Below, piece after piece: positions 34,072 through 42,192 of a stretch of DNA of 60,060 bases. This stretch comes from Acidimicrobiales bacterium (GTDB taxonomy: Bacteria > Actinomycetota > Acidimicrobiia > Acidimicrobiales > AC-14). Where the stretch lies: contig JAODBK010000101.1 of assembly GCA_025463925.1 (NCBI GenBank), positions 1 to 60,060 on the forward strand, written 5' to 3'. Made by a program: the position numbers and the translations under genes. The stretch's first letter is position 1. Each line of letters opens with the position of its first letter. The notes below the pieces were generated by a model that saw nothing but the letters and a program-made list of their open reading frames with translations, was not told the origin of the DNA and did no database searches.

Positions 34072-34664
34072 TCGGCCGGCAGGGCGGCGTTGAGCAACTC
34101 GAGGAACGGCTCGTACAGGTCGTCGTCGTCGAACTCCGCCGAGAACGCCAGCCCGTCGGACGCCGCCAGGATGACGCGAGCGATGGTGATCGCCGGCAGG
34201 CGCAACGTGATCCCGGTCGTCGCGGCGCGCTGCTCCATGAACGCCGCAATCATCCCGGGCAGCCGCCTGCGGTGCTCGGCGACCTGGGCGCGCATCTCGG
34301 GGTGTCGCAGCACGTAGAGGTTGAACTCCATCCCGAGGGCCAGCAGGTCGCGTTCGGGGGCCAGGACCTCGCGCCATTTCCTGGCGAGGGCGGCGTTCTC
34401 GTCGCCGGCCAGGTCGTGCTCGAGCATGTCGGCGAACGCGATCAGCGCCCGCTCGTTGAAGCGCTCGTTCACCGCGAGGAACAGCTCGGCCTTGTTGGCG
34501 AAGTGCTTGTAGATCGCGCCGCGCGTGAAGCCGGCCACCTCGGCGATGTCCTCGAGCGAGGCCCCCTCGAAGCCGCGGCGGGCGAAGACGTCCTGAGCGG
34601 CGTCGAGCAGAAGGTCCCGGGTGTGCTGCCGTCGCCGCTCGGGGGTCCACCTCTCCACCGCCAT
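34068..34664 (-). CDS. TetR-family transcriptional regulator
   Basis: 198 residues from ATG 34664. The HTH (ASLEDIAEVAGFTRGAIYKHFANKAEL) lies at about residues 30-58 and a helical ligand domain follows. CATACT ends 6 nt before the ATG, another leaderless arrangement. Divergent from the ABC-2 transporter across the GATAC operator and therefore its likely repressor. The inducer is probably an exported compound. Confidence 0.9.
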   Translation of the reverse strand: MAVERWTPERRRQHTRDLLLDAAQDVFARRGFEGASLEDIAEVAGFTRGAIYKHFANKAELFLAVNERFNERALIAFADMLEHDLAGDENAALARKWREVLAPERDLLALGMEFNLYVLRHPEMRAQVAEHRRRLPGMIAAFMEQRAATTGITLRLPAITIARVILAASDGLAFSAEFDDDDLYEPFLELLNAALPAD

Positions 34665-34690
34665 GCGGCCAGTATGCACCCTTGACTCTC

Positions 34691-34715
34691 AGATACATGA
34701 GCGTATCTTCGATAC
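34691..34715. promoter_or_regulatory. TetR operator of overlapping GATAC palindromes
   Basis: AGATAC-ATGAGC-GTATCT (34691-34708) is a perfect 18-bp inverted repeat, and its right arm forms a second palindrome GTATC-TTC-GATAC (34703-34715). The site covers the TATCTT -10 (34704-34709) of the ABC gene, whose ATG is 6 nt further on. A TTGACT stands at 34683-34688. A bound repressor would block the promoter directly. Confidence 0.7.
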
Positions 34716-35486
34716 ATGGGCGTCTCTGGGGGAGCGGGTCCGGCCATCGAGGTGACGGGACTGCACAAGGACTACGGCGACCGCCGGGTGCTGCGGGGTG
34801 TCGACCTGGCCGTCGAGCGAGGTGAGGTCTTCGCCCTGCTGGGGCCGAACGGTGCCGGCAAGACGACGACCGTCGAGATCCTCGAGGGCTACCGGCCGGC
34901 GAGCCGCGGCACTGTCCGCGTGCTCGGGTTCGACCCGTCGGAGCATCCGCACGAGATGCGGCAGCGCACCGGCGTCGTGCTCCAGGAGTGCGGCTTCCCG
35001 TTGCACCTGCGCGTCGGTGAGCTGCTCGACGCCTGGCGCGGCTACTACCGCCGGCCGCGCCCGATGGCCGAGTTGCTGGCCGTGGTCGAACTGCAGGCCG
35101 AGGTCGACACGTTGGTCCGGAAGCTGTCCGGCGGCCAACGGCGCCGCCTCGACTTCGCGCTCGCACTGGCCGGCGACCCGGACCTCATCTTCCTCGACGA
35201 ACCGACGACCGGGTTCGACCCGGAGGCGCGCCGCCGGTGCTGGTCTGCCATCGAGAACCTGCGCGACCTCGGCAAGACGATCGTCTTGACCACGCACTAC
35301 CTCGACGAGGCCGAGCGTCTGGCCGACCGCGTCGCCATCCTCGACGGCGGTCGCATCCGCGCCACCGGCACCCCGAGTGAGCTCGCCGAGCAGTCTGGCC
35401 TGCCGCCGCGCATGGAGCTGGTCCAGCCGTCGCTCGAAGAGGTGTACCTCCAACTCGTCGGCAGCGCGGAAGGGATCACGTCGTGA
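34716..35486 (+). CDS. ABC-2 type transporter ATPase
   Basis: 256 residues. Walker A GPNGAGKTTT (about residues 44-53), Q-loop LQECGFPLHL, signature KLSGGQRRRLDFAL, Walker B LIFLDEPTTGFDP and the His switch TTHYLDEAE mark a DrrA-like drug or lipid export ATPase. It energises the permease encoded by the next gene, with which it overlaps by four bases (GTGA). Confidence 0.95.
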   Translation: MGVSGGAGPAIEVTGLHKDYGDRRVLRGVDLAVERGEVFALLGPNGAGKTTTVEILEGYRPASRGTVRVLGFDPSEHPHEMRQRTGVVLQECGFPLHLRVGELLDAWRGYYRRPRPMAELLAVVELQAEVDTLVRKLSGGQRRRLDFALALAGDPDLIFLDEPTTGFDPEARRRCWSAIENLRDLGKTIVLTTHYLDEAERLADRVAILDGGRIRATGTPSELAEQSGLPPRMELVQPSLEEVYLQLVGSAEGITS

Positions 35487-36241
35487 GCGCTCGGCAGCTG
35501 CTCCTCCGCCAGGTCCGGCTCGAGCAGCGCGCCTTCTGGCGGAACCCGGAGTCGGCGTTCTTCACATTCAGCATGCCGATCGGCGTGCTGTTGATCTACG
35601 GCGCCATCTCGATGAACGAGAAGGTGCCGGGGCGGCCGGACATCCACGGGCTCACGCTGTTCGTACCGGGCATCCTCGCCTTCGCCATCGTCGTCACCGC
35701 GTACGCCAACCTGGCCGCGACAATGGCAGCGGCACGGGCGAGCGGGGTGCTCAAGCGCATCCGCGCCACGCCGCTCAACCCGAGCCTCTATCTCGGAAGC
35801 CAGTTGCTGAGCGTGTTGGCGACGGCATTGCTCATCTCAGTGACGACGATCGCGATCGGCTCGGTGGCATTCGGCGCAGTCCCCCGCGCCGCGGGCGTCG
35901 CGTCACTGCTCGGGACGTTGGCGCTCGGCATCGTCTGCTTCGCGGCGCTCGGTCTGGCGATCAGCACCGCGATCCCGACGGCCGACTCCGCCGGCGCGAT
36001 CACCAACGGCACGTACCTCCCGCTCGCGATGGTCTCCGGAGTGTTCTCGTCGCGACTCGACCTGCCGTCGTGGCTCGACCGCATCATGAGCCTCCTCCCG
36101 ATCAAGGCGCTCGCCGACGGCCTCCGGACGAGTTACGACCCGGCGGCCCACGGCATCCCGATCGGCTCGCTGGTCGTGCTCGCGGCGTGGGCCGTCGCCG
36201 GCGTGCTCGTCGCCCGGCGGCGCTTCCGGTGGGAGCCGTAG
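35483..36241 (+). CDS. ABC-2 type transporter permease
   Basis: 252 residues with six membrane helices in the ABC-2 layout, an amphipathic N-terminal helix (RQVRLEQRAFWRNPESAFFT) and the conserved late motif LPSWLDRIMSLLPIKALADGL. Partner of the upstream ATPase in a probable drug or lipid exporter that is de-repressed through the divergent TetR. GTG start overlapping the ATPase stop. Confidence 0.9.
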   Translation: MSARQLLLRQVRLEQRAFWRNPESAFFTFSMPIGVLLIYGAISMNEKVPGRPDIHGLTLFVPGILAFAIVVTAYANLAATMAAARASGVLKRIRATPLNPSLYLGSQLLSVLATALLISVTTIAIGSVAFGAVPRAAGVASLLGTLALGIVCFAALGLAISTAIPTADSAGAITNGTYLPLAMVSGVFSSRLDLPSWLDRIMSLLPIKALADGLRTSYDPAAHGIPIGSLVVLAAWAVAGVLVARRRFRWEP

Positions 36242-36253
36242 GGTCGTGCCGCC

Positions 36254-37009
36254 GTGGACCCGATCCTGGTTGCGCTCACTGCGCAGCACGCCGAGCTCGC
36301 CGACCTGCTCGCTGGCCTCGATGATGTCGACTGGGCGCGGCCGTCGCGATGCGACGGTTGGTCGGTCGCCGACGTCGTCCTGCACCTCGCGCAGACGGAC
36401 GAGATGGCGCTCGGCAGCGCGACCGGCCGGTTCGAGGAGATGCTCGCCCGGCTGACCGACGGCGCCGGGCCGGCCGGCACCGTCGACGAAGGCGCCGACG
36501 CCATGGTCGGGCGTGAGCGCGGCCAGCCGGGCGACGCCGTCCGCGACCGGTGGCAGTCCGGAGCCGACACCCTCGTCGGCGCGCTCGCCGCCGCCGATCC
36601 GCACGATCGGGTCACGTGGGTCGCCGGGCCCCTCTCGATCCGCACGCTCGTGACCACCCGGCTGGCCGAGACGTGGGTCCACACCGGTGACGTCGCGGCC
36701 GTGTTCGGGAAGGACGTCGCGCCCACCGCCCGGCTCGAGCACATCGCGCGGCTCGCGTGGCGCACCGTGCCCTACGCGTTCGCGCGAGCCGGTCGCGCCC
36801 TCGCCGGCCCCGTCGCCTTCGAGCTGCGCGGGCCGAGCGGCGAGCACTGGTCGTTCGTTCCCGAGCAGGCCCCGGTGACGACGATCCGCGGCGACGCCGG
36901 CGAGCTGTGCCTGCTGGCGACCCAGCGCGTCCGGCCGGCCGCCACCGGGTTGCGCGGCGACGGGCCCGACGCCGACGCCGTGCTCGGCCTGGTCCGCACC
37001 TACGCGTGA
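36254..37009 (+). CDS. Mycothiol-dependent maleylpyruvate isomerase-family protein
   Basis: 251 residues, DinB-like four-helix bundle plus a C-terminal domain. The metal-binding His residues are visible in VLHLAQTDEM, and ETWVHTGDV supplies a second site, the signature of the mycothiol maleylpyruvate isomerase N-domain. Such proteins use mycothiol in thiol transfer or isomerisation; the exact substrate is unknown. The start is GTG 36254, with TAGGGT 9 nt before it. It follows the exporter by 12 nt and may be co-transcribed. Confidence 0.8.
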   Translation: MDPILVALTAQHAELADLLAGLDDVDWARPSRCDGWSVADVVLHLAQTDEMALGSATGRFEEMLARLTDGAGPAGTVDEGADAMVGRERGQPGDAVRDRWQSGADTLVGALAAADPHDRVTWVAGPLSIRTLVTTRLAETWVHTGDVAAVFGKDVAPTARLEHIARLAWRTVPYAFARAGRALAGPVAFELRGPSGEHWSFVPEQAPVTTIRGDAGELCLLATQRVRPAATGLRGDGPDADAVLGLVRTYA

Positions 37010-37019
37010 GACCGGGCCG

Positions 37020-39383
37020 TCAGGGGACCAGCTCGTAGAGCGGGTTGAGGATGGCCCGCCGGCCACGGTGATCCGTCACGGTGCCGGTGGCCCGGATGCG
37101 CGTGCCGACGTCGACACCGGCGATCTTGCGACGGCCGAAGAACACGACCGACACGCTGCCGGTCGGGTCCTCCACGACGCACTCCAACGTCGCCGAGCCG
37201 GCGAGCGGGAGGACGCGGACGGTGCGGATCCGGCCTTCGACGACGGCCGGCTGCCGCAACCGGAGCGAAGCGATGGGGACGACGCCGTCCGGCGGCCGCC
37301 AGGCCGGCGCGTCGCGCTCACCGGTCGCGGAGACCTTCCCGTTCCGCCGGCTGACGGCCGCCATCGCCGGGGCATCCACGCTGCCCGACCCCGAACCCGA
37401 CCCCGACCGCGTGCGCGTGCGCGTGCTCGCGAAGTGGAACGGGACGGTCGTCACGTTGGCGTGCGGCAGCCGCGACACGTCGCGGACGATGGCGTCGGCG
37501 GTCTGGTCGTGCAACAGCCGGTGCCAGACGCCGCGGTACTTGCGCTCGGGGAGGAGGACGCTGACCTCGGTGGTGCCGTCGGCCAGGTCGCCGGCGACGG
37601 TCTCGACCGCGGCCCGCGTGATGCGCCGGTCCGGGCAGTCCACGAGGTCGAGCGCGATGTGGGACATCCCGTGCTCGATCCAGGCCGCGGCCAGCTCGTC
37701 GCCCACGTGGTGGTCGATCACGAAGTGCACCGCTCGCAGCTCGTCGGGCATCAGGGTGCGGGCGTACTGGATGGCGCGAGCCGCGGCGAGGTCGAGCCGG
37801 TCCACGAACACCAGCACCACGTGGCGGCGCAGGATCGGCGCCGCCACCGCAGCCGGGACGTCGTGCTCGAGCTGGTCGTCCTCGATCTCGTACTGCCGGG
37901 CGAGCCGGACGAGGAACACGACCATCACCGGCACGAGCACGACGATCACCCACGCGCCATGGGTGAACTTGGTGATGGCGATGACGATGTCGACGAGCAG
38001 CGACAGCACCGCGCCGGTGCCGTTGATCACGATCCCCTTGCGCCAGCCGGGCTCCTTCTGTCGCAGGTGGTGGCGCGCCATGCCGGCCTGGGACAGCGTG
38101 AAGCTGGTGAAGACCCCGATGGCGTACAGCGGGATGAGCCGGTCGACCTTGGCGCCGGTCACGATCACGAGCGCGATCGCCGAGATCGACAGGAACACGA
38201 TCCCGTTGGAGAACACCAGCCGGTGGCCGCGCTTGGTCAGCTGGCGCGGCATGAACTTGTCGCCGGCGTGGAAGCTGGCGAGGCGCGGGAAGTCGGCGAA
38301 GCTGGTGTTGGCGGCGAGGACGAGGATGAGCATGGTGCCGGCTTGGAGCCCGTAGAAGAGCACCCGACCGAGGGCGCTCGGCCCGTAGATGAGATCGCCG
38401 ATCTGCGAGATGACCGTCGGCGTGCCGCCCTCGAACGGCACCGTCTTGAGGTGGGCACCGAGGACGGAGAGCCCCAGGAACATGACGCCGAGCAGCGTCC
38501 CCATGACGACGAGGGTGCTCCGGGCGTTCTTCCACTCGGGCTTCCGAAAGGCCGGGACACCGTTCGAGATGGCCTCGACGCCGGTGACCGCGGCCCCGCC
38601 GGACGCGAACGCGTGCATCACGACATAGAGCGACGCGCCCATCAGCAGCCCACTGCTCGCCGAGTGCCCGAGCGGCATGATGCCGGCGCGCGCGTGGTTG
38701 GCGTGCGGGAGCTGGCCGAATGCCATGCGCGACAAGCCGACGCCGAGCAGGGCGACCATGTTGACGATGAAGAAGTAGGTCGGCGCCGCGAAGATGCGTC
38801 CCGACTCCTTCACGCCGCGAAGATTGCCGAACGCGATCAGCACGATGAACCCGACCGAGATCGGCACCGTGTACGGCGAGAGACCGCCGAAGGCCGACAC
38901 CAGCGCCGCGGTGCCGGCGGCGACCGACACCGACACCGTGAGCACGTAGTCCGTCAGCAAGGCGACACCCGCGACCTGCGCGGGGAGCAGGCCGAAGTTG
39001 TCGCGGGTGACCATGTAGGCGCCGCCGGCGGTCGGGTACGCCTTGATCGTCTCGCGGTAGCTGAGGATCAGGAACGCCAGCACGATCAGCATGGCGACGG
39101 TGATCGGCACCACGAGCGAGAACGCCGCCAGCCCCACTGCCGGCACCAGCACCCGGAGGATCTCCTCCGTCGCGTAGGCCGACGACGACAGGTTGTCGGA
39201 CGCGAACACCGCCAGCGCGGTCGGTCGCCCGAGCCGTTCGTGCTCGAGGTCCGCGGTGGGCAAGGGCTGGCCGAGCAGCCGGCACTTCAGGCGGTACCCG
39301 AAGTTGTCCGGCGGGAGGACGACTGCCGGAGTGACGGCAGGTCCGGCGGGAGCGTCGGTGGTGGGGGGCGCGAGGGTGGTCAT
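37020..39383 (-). CDS. KimA/KUP-like APC potassium-type permease with C-terminal OB-fold
   Basis: 787 residues from ATG 39383 (a TTG five codons upstream is in frame). Twelve APC-fold helices (about 50-490) begin with ALAVFASDNLSSSAYATEEI and include AYPTAGGAYMVTRDNFG, features of the KimA/KUP-related group of proton-potassium symporters. A cytoplasmic alpha/beta domain (about 500-645, HVVLVFVDRLDLAAARAIQY) follows, then a low-complexity Thr-Arg/Ser-Gly linker (about 650-668), then a separate OB-fold (about 702-787, VEGRIRTVRVLPLAGSATLE). In M. tuberculosis, to my recollection, the permease and an OB-fold protein are separate genes near trk; here they are fused. kdpE lies just upstream. Confidence 0.8.
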   Translation of the reverse strand: MTTLAPPTTDAPAGPAVTPAVVLPPDNFGYRLKCRLLGQPLPTADLEHERLGRPTALAVFASDNLSSSAYATEEILRVLVPAVGLAAFSLVVPITVAMLIVLAFLILSYRETIKAYPTAGGAYMVTRDNFGLLPAQVAGVALLTDYVLTVSVSVAAGTAALVSAFGGLSPYTVPISVGFIVLIAFGNLRGVKESGRIFAAPTYFFIVNMVALLGVGLSRMAFGQLPHANHARAGIMPLGHSASSGLLMGASLYVVMHAFASGGAAVTGVEAISNGVPAFRKPEWKNARSTLVVMGTLLGVMFLGLSVLGAHLKTVPFEGGTPTVISQIGDLIYGPSALGRVLFYGLQAGTMLILVLAANTSFADFPRLASFHAGDKFMPRQLTKRGHRLVFSNGIVFLSISAIALVIVTGAKVDRLIPLYAIGVFTSFTLSQAGMARHHLRQKEPGWRKGIVINGTGAVLSLLVDIVIAITKFTHGAWVIVVLVPVMVVFLVRLARQYEIEDDQLEHDVPAAVAAPILRRHVVLVFVDRLDLAAARAIQYARTLMPDELRAVHFVIDHHVGDELAAAWIEHGMSHIALDLVDCPDRRITRAAVETVAGDLADGTTEVSVLLPERKYRGVWHRLLHDQTADAIVRDVSRLPHANVTTVPFHFASTRTRTRSGSGSGSGSVDAPAMAAVSRRNGKVSATGERDAPAWRPPDGVVPIASLRLRQPAVVEGRIRTVRVLPLAGSATLECVVEDPTGSVSVVFFGRRKIAGVDVGTRIRATGTVTDHRGRRAILNPLYELVP

Positions 39384-39387
39384 CCTG

Positions 39388-39450
39388 TAAGAACTCAACC
39401 GCGGCCCGGCGCTACGCCGTCGCTAAGAAGCGGGGTGCACCCGCTAAGAA
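39388..39450 (-). promoter_or_regulatory. TAAGAA direct repeats between kdpE and the permease
   Basis: TAAGAA occurs at 39388-39393, 39424-39429 and 39445-39450; the last two are part of GCTAAGAA copies exactly 21 bp apart, two helical turns. Between them lies AGCGGG-GTGCA-CCCGCT, a 6-bp-stem hairpin, which on the minus-strand transcript is followed by TTCTTAG and could also act as a weak terminator. Repeats of this kind suit an OmpR-family regulator such as KdpE. The assignment is inference. Confidence 0.5.
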
Positions 39451-39454
39451 CGCG

Positions 39455-40135
39455 TTACGGCCCGGGCTCGAACCGGTAGCCCATGCCGGGCTCGGTGATG
39501 AAGTAGCGCGGGCGGGTCGAATCGGGCTCGAGCTTCCGCCGGATGTGGGCGAAGTGCACTCGGAGGTAGTTCGTCTCCTGCCCGTACGCCGGGCCCCACA
39601 CCTCCTTGAGGAGCTGCCGGCTCGACACCAGGCGGCCGGCGTTGCGCACGAGGACTTCGACGAGGTGCCACTCGGTCGGCGTCAGGCGGATCTCGCCGTC
39701 GCGCCCGACGACCCGCTTGGTGGTGAGGTCGACGACGAAGTCCGGCGTCTCGACGATCGGCTCGGCCGGCGTCGGGCTGCCCCGCCGGACCGCGGCGCGC
39801 AGACGGGCGAGGAGCTCGTCCATCCCGAACGGCTTGGTCACGTAGTCGTCGGCACCCACGTCGAGGGCCGCCACCTTGTCGGCTTGGCCGTCGCGGGCCG
39901 AGAGCACGATGATCGGCACGTCCGTCCAGCCGCGAAGGCCGCGAATGACGTCCAGGCCGCTCATGCCGGGAAGCCCGAGGTCGAGGATCACCACGTCAGG
40001 TGGGTTGCGGGCCGCGACCTCGAGCGCCTCTTCCGCGGTTGCGGCCACGTCGTACTCGTAGTCGCGCGCGCGGAGGTTGGCCGCCAGCGCCCGCAGGATC
40101 GGCGCCTCGTCGTCGACGACGAGCACTCGTGTCAC
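39455..40135 (-). CDS. kdpE: KdpE-like response regulator
   Basis: 226 residues. Receiver with Asp52 (ILDLGLPGMSG) and Lys in VTKPFGM, then winged helix with the KdpE-typical WGPAYGQETNYLRVHFAHIR and EPGMGYRF. KdpE controls potassium uptake genes. Neither the KdpD kinase nor kdpFABC lies here; instead the next gene downstream is a KimA/KUP-like permease 71 bp away, which suggests this regulator has been attached to a different potassium system. GTG start with GACAAT 6 nt upstream. Confidence 0.85.
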   Translation of the reverse strand: MTRVLVVDDEAPILRALAANLRARDYEYDVAATAEEALEVAARNPPDVVILDLGLPGMSGLDVIRGLRGWTDVPIIVLSARDGQADKVAALDVGADDYVTKPFGMDELLARLRAAVRRGSPTPAEPIVETPDFVVDLTTKRVVGRDGEIRLTPTEWHLVEVLVRNAGRLVSSRQLLKEVWGPAYGQETNYLRVHFAHIRRKLEPDSTRPRYFITEPGMGYRFEPGP

Positions 40136-40225
40136 GGTGGCATTGTCCTACGGTTGCGAGATCGCCGAGGACCCGATGCTCGCTGACGGCGGCCGGTGAA
40201 CAATTCCCGTGGGCAGGAGGCAGAC

Positions 40226-41923
40226 ATGACGGTGAGCACCGCGATCGACGACGGCGTCCTGGTCGTCACTTTGGACGACGGCAAGATGAACGCGATCACC
40301 CACGTTGTGCTCGAGGCGCTCCACGCCGCCCTCGACACCGCGAAGACCGAAGCCAAGGCGGTGTGTCTGCGCGGCAACGACCGCGCGCTCTCCGCCGGCT
40401 TCGACCTCGCGGTCATGACCGGGCCGCCCGAGGGCATGCGCGCGCTGGTGACCGCCGGTGCCGAGCTGCTCATGCGCCTCTATGTGCACCCGCAGCCCAC
40501 CGTCGTCGCGGTCACCGGCCATGCCCTCGCCGGTGGGGCGCTCATCGCGCTGGCGTGCGACACGCGGATCGGCACCGACGGGCCGGCGAAGATCGGGCTG
40601 AACGAGGTCGCGATCGGCCTGGCCCTGCCAGAGTTCGCGAACGAGCTGGCGTTGGCGCGATTGTCGAAGCGCTTCCTCACCCGGGCGACCATCCAGGCCG
40701 AGATCTTCGATCCCGCGGGCGCCCTCGCGGCGGGCTACCTCGACACGATCGAGGCGTCGTGTGTCGACGCGGCCATCGCGGAGGCGCGCCGGCTGGGCGA
40801 CGTGCCAGGGCGGGCGTACGCGAGAACGAAGCGTTCACTCCGCCAGCCCATGATCGACCGGGTGCTCGCCGGCATCGCGAGCGATCTCGCCGGTCTCACC
40901 GTCTCGCGTTCGGACGCACCGAACGGTCCGGGACGCCTCTACCATCAGGGCGTGTCGACCCGCCCTGATGCCACGACGAGCGACCTCGACCTCGAGCCGT
41001 ATCGCCGCGAGCTGACGGCGTACTGCTACCGCATGCTGGGCTCGGGCTTCGAGGCCGAGGACGCGGTGCAGGACACGATGGTGCGGGCATGGAAGGCCGT
41101 CGACCGTTTCGAGGGTCGGTCGGCGTTGCGGTCGTGGCTCTATCGCATCGCCACCAACGTGTGCCTGGACATGCTGCGCGGTCCTCAGCGCCGGGCCCAC
41201 CCGATGGACCTCGGGCCGTCGTCGCCGGCGGACACCGCGCTGCCCGCCGGGCTGCCGGAGAACACCTGGGTGATGCCGGTGCCGGACTCGAGGGTCTTGC
41301 CCGTGGACGGTGACCCGGCCGAGATCGCGGCGTCCCGCGACACGATCCGGCTGGCCTTCGTGGCCGCCTTGCAACACCTGCCGCCCCGCCAGCGCGCCGT
41401 GCTGATCCTGCGCGAGGTGCTCCGCTGGCAGGCCGCCGAGGTCGCCGAGCTGCTCGACACCAGCGTCGCCTCGGTCAACAGCGCGCTGCAGCGCGCCCGC
41501 GCCACCCTCGACACCGTCAACCTCGACGCCGACCGGCCGGTCACGGTGGATGCCGACCAGCAGGAGCTGCTCGCCCGGTACGTCGATGCCTTCGAGCGCT
41601 ACGACATCACGTCGCTCGTGTCGCTCCTCCACGAGGACGCGTCGTTCACGATGCCGCCCTATCCATTGTGGCTCCGCGGACCCGTCGAGATCGGCCGCTG
41701 GTACGTCGGCCAGGGCATCGGATGCCAGGGCGCCCGGCTGGTGGCCACCGCGGCCAACGGGTGCGCGGCCTTCGCGAGCTACAAGGTCAGCGGTCCCGGC
41801 ACGTGGGAGCCGTTCAACGTGCACGTGGTCGAGGTCTCAGGCGATCGAATCTCCGGGCTGCACCACTTCCTCTACCCGGAGCTCTTCCCCGCCTTCGGCC
41901 TGCCGGCCCGCCTCGAGCGGTAG
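40226..41923 (+). CDS. Crotonase (enoyl-CoA hydratase family) fused in frame to an ECF sigma factor with SnoaL tail
   Basis: 565 residues without a stop between two complete proteins. Residues 1-228 are a crotonase: LDDGKMNAIT, RGNDRALSAGFDL (CoA and oxyanion loop) and HALAGGALIALACDTRIG. Residues 229-242 are a short linker. Residues 243-565 are a SigG/SigX5-like ECF sigma: region 2 (YRRELTAYCYRMLGSGFEAE, then DAVQDTMVRAWKAV), region 4 (LPPRQRAVLILREVLRWQAA) and a C-terminal SnoaL-like domain (about 455-565). The crotonase ATG has AGGAGG 5 nt upstream. A second, in-frame GTG at 40952 with TACCAT 6 nt before it could start the sigma factor alone. So the cell may make a fusion and a free sigma. 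Either half is of normal length for its family. Confidence 0.8.
   Translation: MTVSTAIDDGVLVVTLDDGKMNAITHVVLEALHAALDTAKTEAKAVCLRGNDRALSAGFDLAVMTGPPEGMRALVTAGAELLMRLYVHPQPTVVAVTGHALAGGALIALACDTRIGTDGPAKIGLNEVAIGLALPEFANELALARLSKRFLTRATIQAEIFDPAGALAAGYLDTIEASCVDAAIAEARRLGDVPGRAYARTKRSLRQPMIDRVLAGIASDLAGLTVSRSDAPNGPGRLYHQGVSTRPDATTSDLDLEPYRRELTAYCYRMLGSGFEAEDAVQDTMVRAWKAVDRFEGRSALRSWLYRIATNVCLDMLRGPQRRAHPMDLGPSSPADTALPAGLPENTWVMPVPDSRVLPVDGDPAEIAASRDTIRLAFVAALQHLPPRQRAVLILREVLRWQAAEVAELLDTSVASVNSALQRARATLDTVNLDADRPVTVDADQQELLARYVDAFERYDITSLVSLLHEDASFTMPPYPLWLRGPVEIGRWYVGQGIGCQGARLVATAANGCAAFASYKVSGPGTWEPFNVHVVEVSGDRISGLHHFLYPELFPAFGLPARLER
40940..40954 (+). promoter_or_regulatory. Possible internal leaderless promoter for the sigma-factor half
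   Basis: TACCAT (40940-40945), a 6-nt spacer and GTG (40952-40954), which begins VSTRPDATTSDLDLEPYRRE. The spacing matches other leaderless starts in the window. It lies inside the open crotonase frame. The 323-residue product would be the standard length of SigG-type factors. Confidence 0.5.
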
Positions 41924-42112
41924 CACCTCGGCCAAGCCAGCCAGCACGACCAGCTCGCGCAGGCCATCGCCGGGATCACGCAGGACCACCGAACCGCCCA
42001 GCCTCCGGGCGGCGAGCTGCAGTCGGGCCAACAGGTCGACCAGCGCGAGGTCGGGGGGCACGCCGGTGACCGCCACCACGACCACCTCCGACGCGTCGTT
42101 CGTCGCCACCAC
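41837..42112 (-). CDS. STAS-domain-like protein
   Basis: 91 residues. The pattern EVVVVAVTGVPPDLALVDLL, then LARLQLAARRLGGSVVLRDP and LRELVVLAGLAEVLPLEAG follows the beta-alpha order of STAS (anti-sigma-factor antagonist) domains. No phospho-acceptor Ser is obvious at the usual place. The last 87 nt are antisense to the 3' end of the sigma-factor gene, so the two genes converge with overlap and may be functionally linked. The start is GTG 42112 (or the adjacent GTG). Confidence 0.6.
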   Translation of the reverse strand: MVATNDASEVVVVAVTGVPPDLALVDLLARLQLAARRLGGSVVLRDPGDGLRELVVLAGLAEVLPLEAGRQAEGGEELRVEEVVQPGDSIA

Positions 42113-42178
42113 CCGGATATGACGGCGTGGGGCGGCGGAACTCAGCGACCCCCGTCCGCGGCCGCCCGCTCCGGCATG

Positions 42179-42192
42179 CGAACATGTGTTCG
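42179..42192. promoter_or_regulatory. LexA (SOS) box at the dinB start
   Basis: CGAAC-ATGT-GTTCG: perfect inverted repeat matching the Gram-positive LexA consensus CGAACRNRYGTTYC in every position but the last. Its final base is the first base of the dinB GTG at 42192. Confidence 0.85.

Noticed and set aside
36254-37009. Calling this mycothiol-dependent maleylpyruvate isomerase outright
   Set aside because: The fold and His ligands fit the family, but no gentisate or maleylpyruvate pathway gene is nearby, so only the family name is given.
37068-39479. An 803-codon plus-strand frame over the permease
   Set aside because: Composition is Asp/Arg/His low complexity and mirrors the permease; no start signal or domain.
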